Part shown: positions 62,809-64,000 of the stretch, in pieces
Position numbering within the stretch: the stretch's first letter is position 1
Layout of the letters: the number at the start of each line of letters is the position of its first letter
DNA from: Flavobacteriaceae bacterium LSUCC0859
Lineage (GTDB): Bacteria; Bacteroidota; Bacteroidia; Flavobacteriales; Flavobacteriaceae
Assembly (NCBI GenBank): GCA_022239325.1
Contig: JAKOGP010000005.1
Span: 166,041 to 230,040 of the forward strand
Direction of reading: 5' to 3'
DNA length: 64,000 nucleotides
The notes under the pieces: generated by a model
Databases searched by the model: none
The model's input: the letters and a program-made list of their open reading frames with translations, nothing else
What the model was told of the DNA's origin: nothing
Program-made: the position numbers and the translations under genes

Positions 62809-62840
62809 AAAAACCCTCAGCCTGAGCTGAGGGTTTTTTT
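62809..62840 (+). terminator. Rho-independent terminator after sdhB
   Basis: AACCCTCAG pairs with CTGAGGGTT across a short loop, followed by a T run. A smaller hairpin, TGGGC-TAGT-GCCCA, precedes it at 62791-62804. It also lies at the 3' end of the convergent DUF2202 gene, and the A run on the left side may make it bidirectional. Confidence 0.9.
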
Positions 62841-62850
62841 ATAGTCCGTG

Positions 62851-63453
62851 TTAATTACCGCAACCTCCACTAGGCTGGCTGAGAATTGTTTCAAATTCAT
62901 CCTGGCTAATAAATTGAGGTGTATATGTATCACCATGGCTTTCTATTTGTCTGATAAAGGATCTGATGTGGTTTTTAGAACCGCAATTCAAACTTTCATA
63001 TACAACGACAATCGAAGGTTCTTGCGTTCGGCTTAAAAACTCATTGATATCAGATATGTCTAAATCTTCAATGGTTGCCCCCACTTGTAGCGCGTCGTTC
63101 AACGAAAGGGCTGCTTTGGCGGTAAGGGATTCATAAAGCTCTGATAATTCAGCCTTATTGAAAACACCTCGATCTGGATGGGCAGAATCTTCCAATCCAT
63201 AGGCATCTAACAAGCTAAGGACTTTATCCATATGGGTCTGCTCACTCTTGGAAATATTATTAAAAATGGCTAGTCCGTAGGTGTCATATGCATATAAATA
63301 AACGTCTCTCGCAAGCTTTTCTTCTTCACGAAGCACACTTAAATCTGCTATTTCTTGAGGGGTTAATTCAGCGGTTGTAACGGTTTCTATAGTGTCGTCT
63401 TTAGAACAACTCACACTCAGTATTAAGGCGAAAATTAAGGCTACATTTCTCAT
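62851..63453 (-). CDS. DUF2202 ferritin-like lipoprotein
   Basis: This 200-residue protein has a lipoprotein signal (MRNVALIFALILSVSCSKDD; Cys16) and a DUF2202 helical bundle. The helices carry Glu/His pairs of the ferritin-like type: LREEEKLARDVYLYAYDTY (helix 1), ISKSEQTHMDKVLSLLDAYG (helix 2), ATIEDLDISDINEFLS, and ESLNCGSKNHIRSFIRQIES (helix 4). A di-iron or other metal site is therefore plausible; the function of the family is not established. The C-terminus PSGGCGN has a second conserved Cys. It is convergent with sdhB. Confidence 0.82.
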   Translation of the reverse strand: MRNVALIFALILSVSCSKDDTIETVTTAELTPQEIADLSVLREEEKLARDVYLYAYDTYGLAIFNNISKSEQTHMDKVLSLLDAYGLEDSAHPDRGVFNKAELSELYESLTAKAALSLNDALQVGATIEDLDISDINEFLSRTQEPSIVVVYESLNCGSKNHIRSFIRQIESHGDTYTPQFISQDEFETILSQPSGGCGN

Positions 63454-63522
63454 AATCTCGGGGTTTTGATTTATCTAAAGATACGGGTAGCAAATGGGTT
63501 CATTTGTAACTAGTGTTACTTA

Positions 63523-63614
63523 CTACACCACAATCTCCGGAACCACTGAGGGAATTATGAGCTGGCCTTCGGTGGCGGCCTGGATGTCTTGAACAGAGAC
63601 CCCTGGGGCGCGTT
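63523..63614 (-). pseudogene. 3' remnant of a 3-oxoacid CoA-transferase subunit B gene (scoB)
   Basis: On the minus strand this stretch reads RAPGVSVQDIQAATEGQLII then PSVVPEIVV and a stop, which closely resembles the C-terminus of ScoB/AtoA-type CoA-transferase B subunits (typically ...APGVSVEEVQAATEAKLIV...). Upstream of 63614 the similarity stops and an in-frame TGA follows almost at once, so only about 30 codons survive. No subunit A or other parts are nearby. It marks a deletion or insertion boundary right beside the T9SS paralogue gene. Confidence 0.55.
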
Positions 63615-63629
63615 AGAAAATCACCTCAC

Positions 63630-64000
63630 CTAATAAGTAATATAAATCCATCCTTGCAATAGCTTTTTCCCATTACCTAAATTAATTACATAATAATAAG
63701 ACCCTGCAGGAAGTGGGTCTGCACTGTTTTTATAAGTACCTCTCCAATCGTTTTTATAGGCTTGGGCCCTAAACACCTCCATACCGTTTTTGTCAAACAC
63801 AGACACTCTTGCATTGGGGTACTGCTCTATGTTTATAATCTTCCAAGTACTTTCCATACCACTCGAGTTGGGTGTTAACACACCTGATGCCAATACCTTT
63901 TCATCATCAAAGCCATCGTTATTATCATCCGGGTCTGCGTTGTCCCCTATGCCGTCTCCATCTGCGTCTGCCCATTCACTTGGGTCTAATGGGAAAGCGT
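63630..64000 (-). CDS. Thrombospondin type 3/T9SS type-B surface protein, C-terminal end (cut by window edge)
   Basis: The reverse frame enters at the window edge with AFPLDPSEWADADGDGIGDN, continues with NADPDDNNDGFDDEKVLASG, and ends with the sorting domain (VLTPNSSGMESTWKIINIEQ ... SYYYVINLGNGKKLLQGWIY) at a stop at 63630-63632. It is a close paralogue of the last 120 residues of the protein at 43086-48026, including the unusual TPNSSGMEST start of the domain. Its signal peptide and adhesive domains lie outside the window. Confidence 0.85.
   Translation of the reverse strand, partial: AFPLDPSEWADADGDGIGDNADPDDNNDGFDDEKVLASGVLTPNSSGMESTWKIINIEQYPNARVSVFDKNGMEVFRAQAYKNDWRGTYKNSADPLPAGSYYYVINLGNGKKLLQGWIYITY

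Noticed and set aside
1..64000. tRNA and rRNA genes
   Set aside because: No conserved rRNA segments or tRNA cloverleaf with a TTCRANYC T-loop were noticed in the intergenic regions.

Overview
The window looks like a chromosomal segment of a Bacteroidota bacterium, most likely a marine or aquatic member of the Flavobacteriia. Supporting signs are two (in part three) very large secreted proteins ending in the gliding-motility/type IX secretion (T9SS) type-B C-terminal domain, a PorP/SprF gene coupled to the largest of them, promoters of the TTTG - TAnnTTTG type, a suf operon of the order HesB-sufB-C-D-S-E-DUF59-DUF2480, a hem cluster divergent from an AraC-type regulator, and a three-subunit succinate dehydrogenase with a B. 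subtilis-like cytochrome b. No rRNA, tRNA, CRISPR array or classical insertion sequence was recognised. The species cannot be named from the sequence.

Region 1 (1-8240) is the most unusual part. It holds three related tyrosine recombinases (the first cut by the window edge) interleaved with two members of a low-complexity, repetitive surface-protein family. Only the first member (933-3110) has a lipoprotein signal peptide. The second (to 6979) has no start region and begins abruptly at a perfect inverted repeat (4346-4368). The 7-bp centre of that repeat, plus flanking bases and the SGLES codons, recurs in the same orientation and reading frame at codons 76-80 of the first gene. Recombination between the two sites would remove a 3,194-bp circle (variable 3' part + terminator + recombinase) and fuse the expressed 5' end in frame to the silent part. 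I propose this as a recombinase-carrying cassette system for swapping the exposed part of a surface lipoprotein.

Region 2 (8237-27240) is a T9SS adhesin unit on the minus strand: a 5.8-thousand-residue SprB-like protein with dozens of cysteine-containing beta-sandwich repeats, coupled by a 1-nt overlap to a PorP/SprF-like outer-membrane protein. A frameshifted small secreted-protein gene lies upstream. Region 3 (27344-36090) is mostly housekeeping on the minus strand: a sortilin/BNR-repeat exoprotein, a PepP-type aminopeptidase, a CarboxypepD_reg protein, BrnQ and ThiL, interrupted by a mazEF-type toxin-antitoxin pair and a fragment of a hicB antitoxin gene.

Region 4 (36114-42712) is the suf iron-sulfur cluster assembly operon. 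Region 5 (42736-48026) encodes a small secreted protein and a 1646-residue T9SS type-B protein with beta-helix, cadherin-like, LamG-like, TIG, Ig-like and thrombospondin-type-3 parts. Region 6 (48075-58141, mainly minus) contains hflX, a serine hydrolase and hemB-F-E-D-C-A, with a divergent AraC regulator and a 25-bp perfect palindrome between hemA and that regulator. The suf, hem and sdh genes together supply the Fe-S clusters and heme that the succinate dehydrogenase (59342-62774) needs. Region 7 (58185-64000) has a ThuA-like protein, sdhCAB, a ferritin-like DUF2202 lipoprotein, a remnant of a CoA-transferase (scoB) gene, and the C-terminal end of a second thrombospondin-type-3/T9SS protein on the minus strand.
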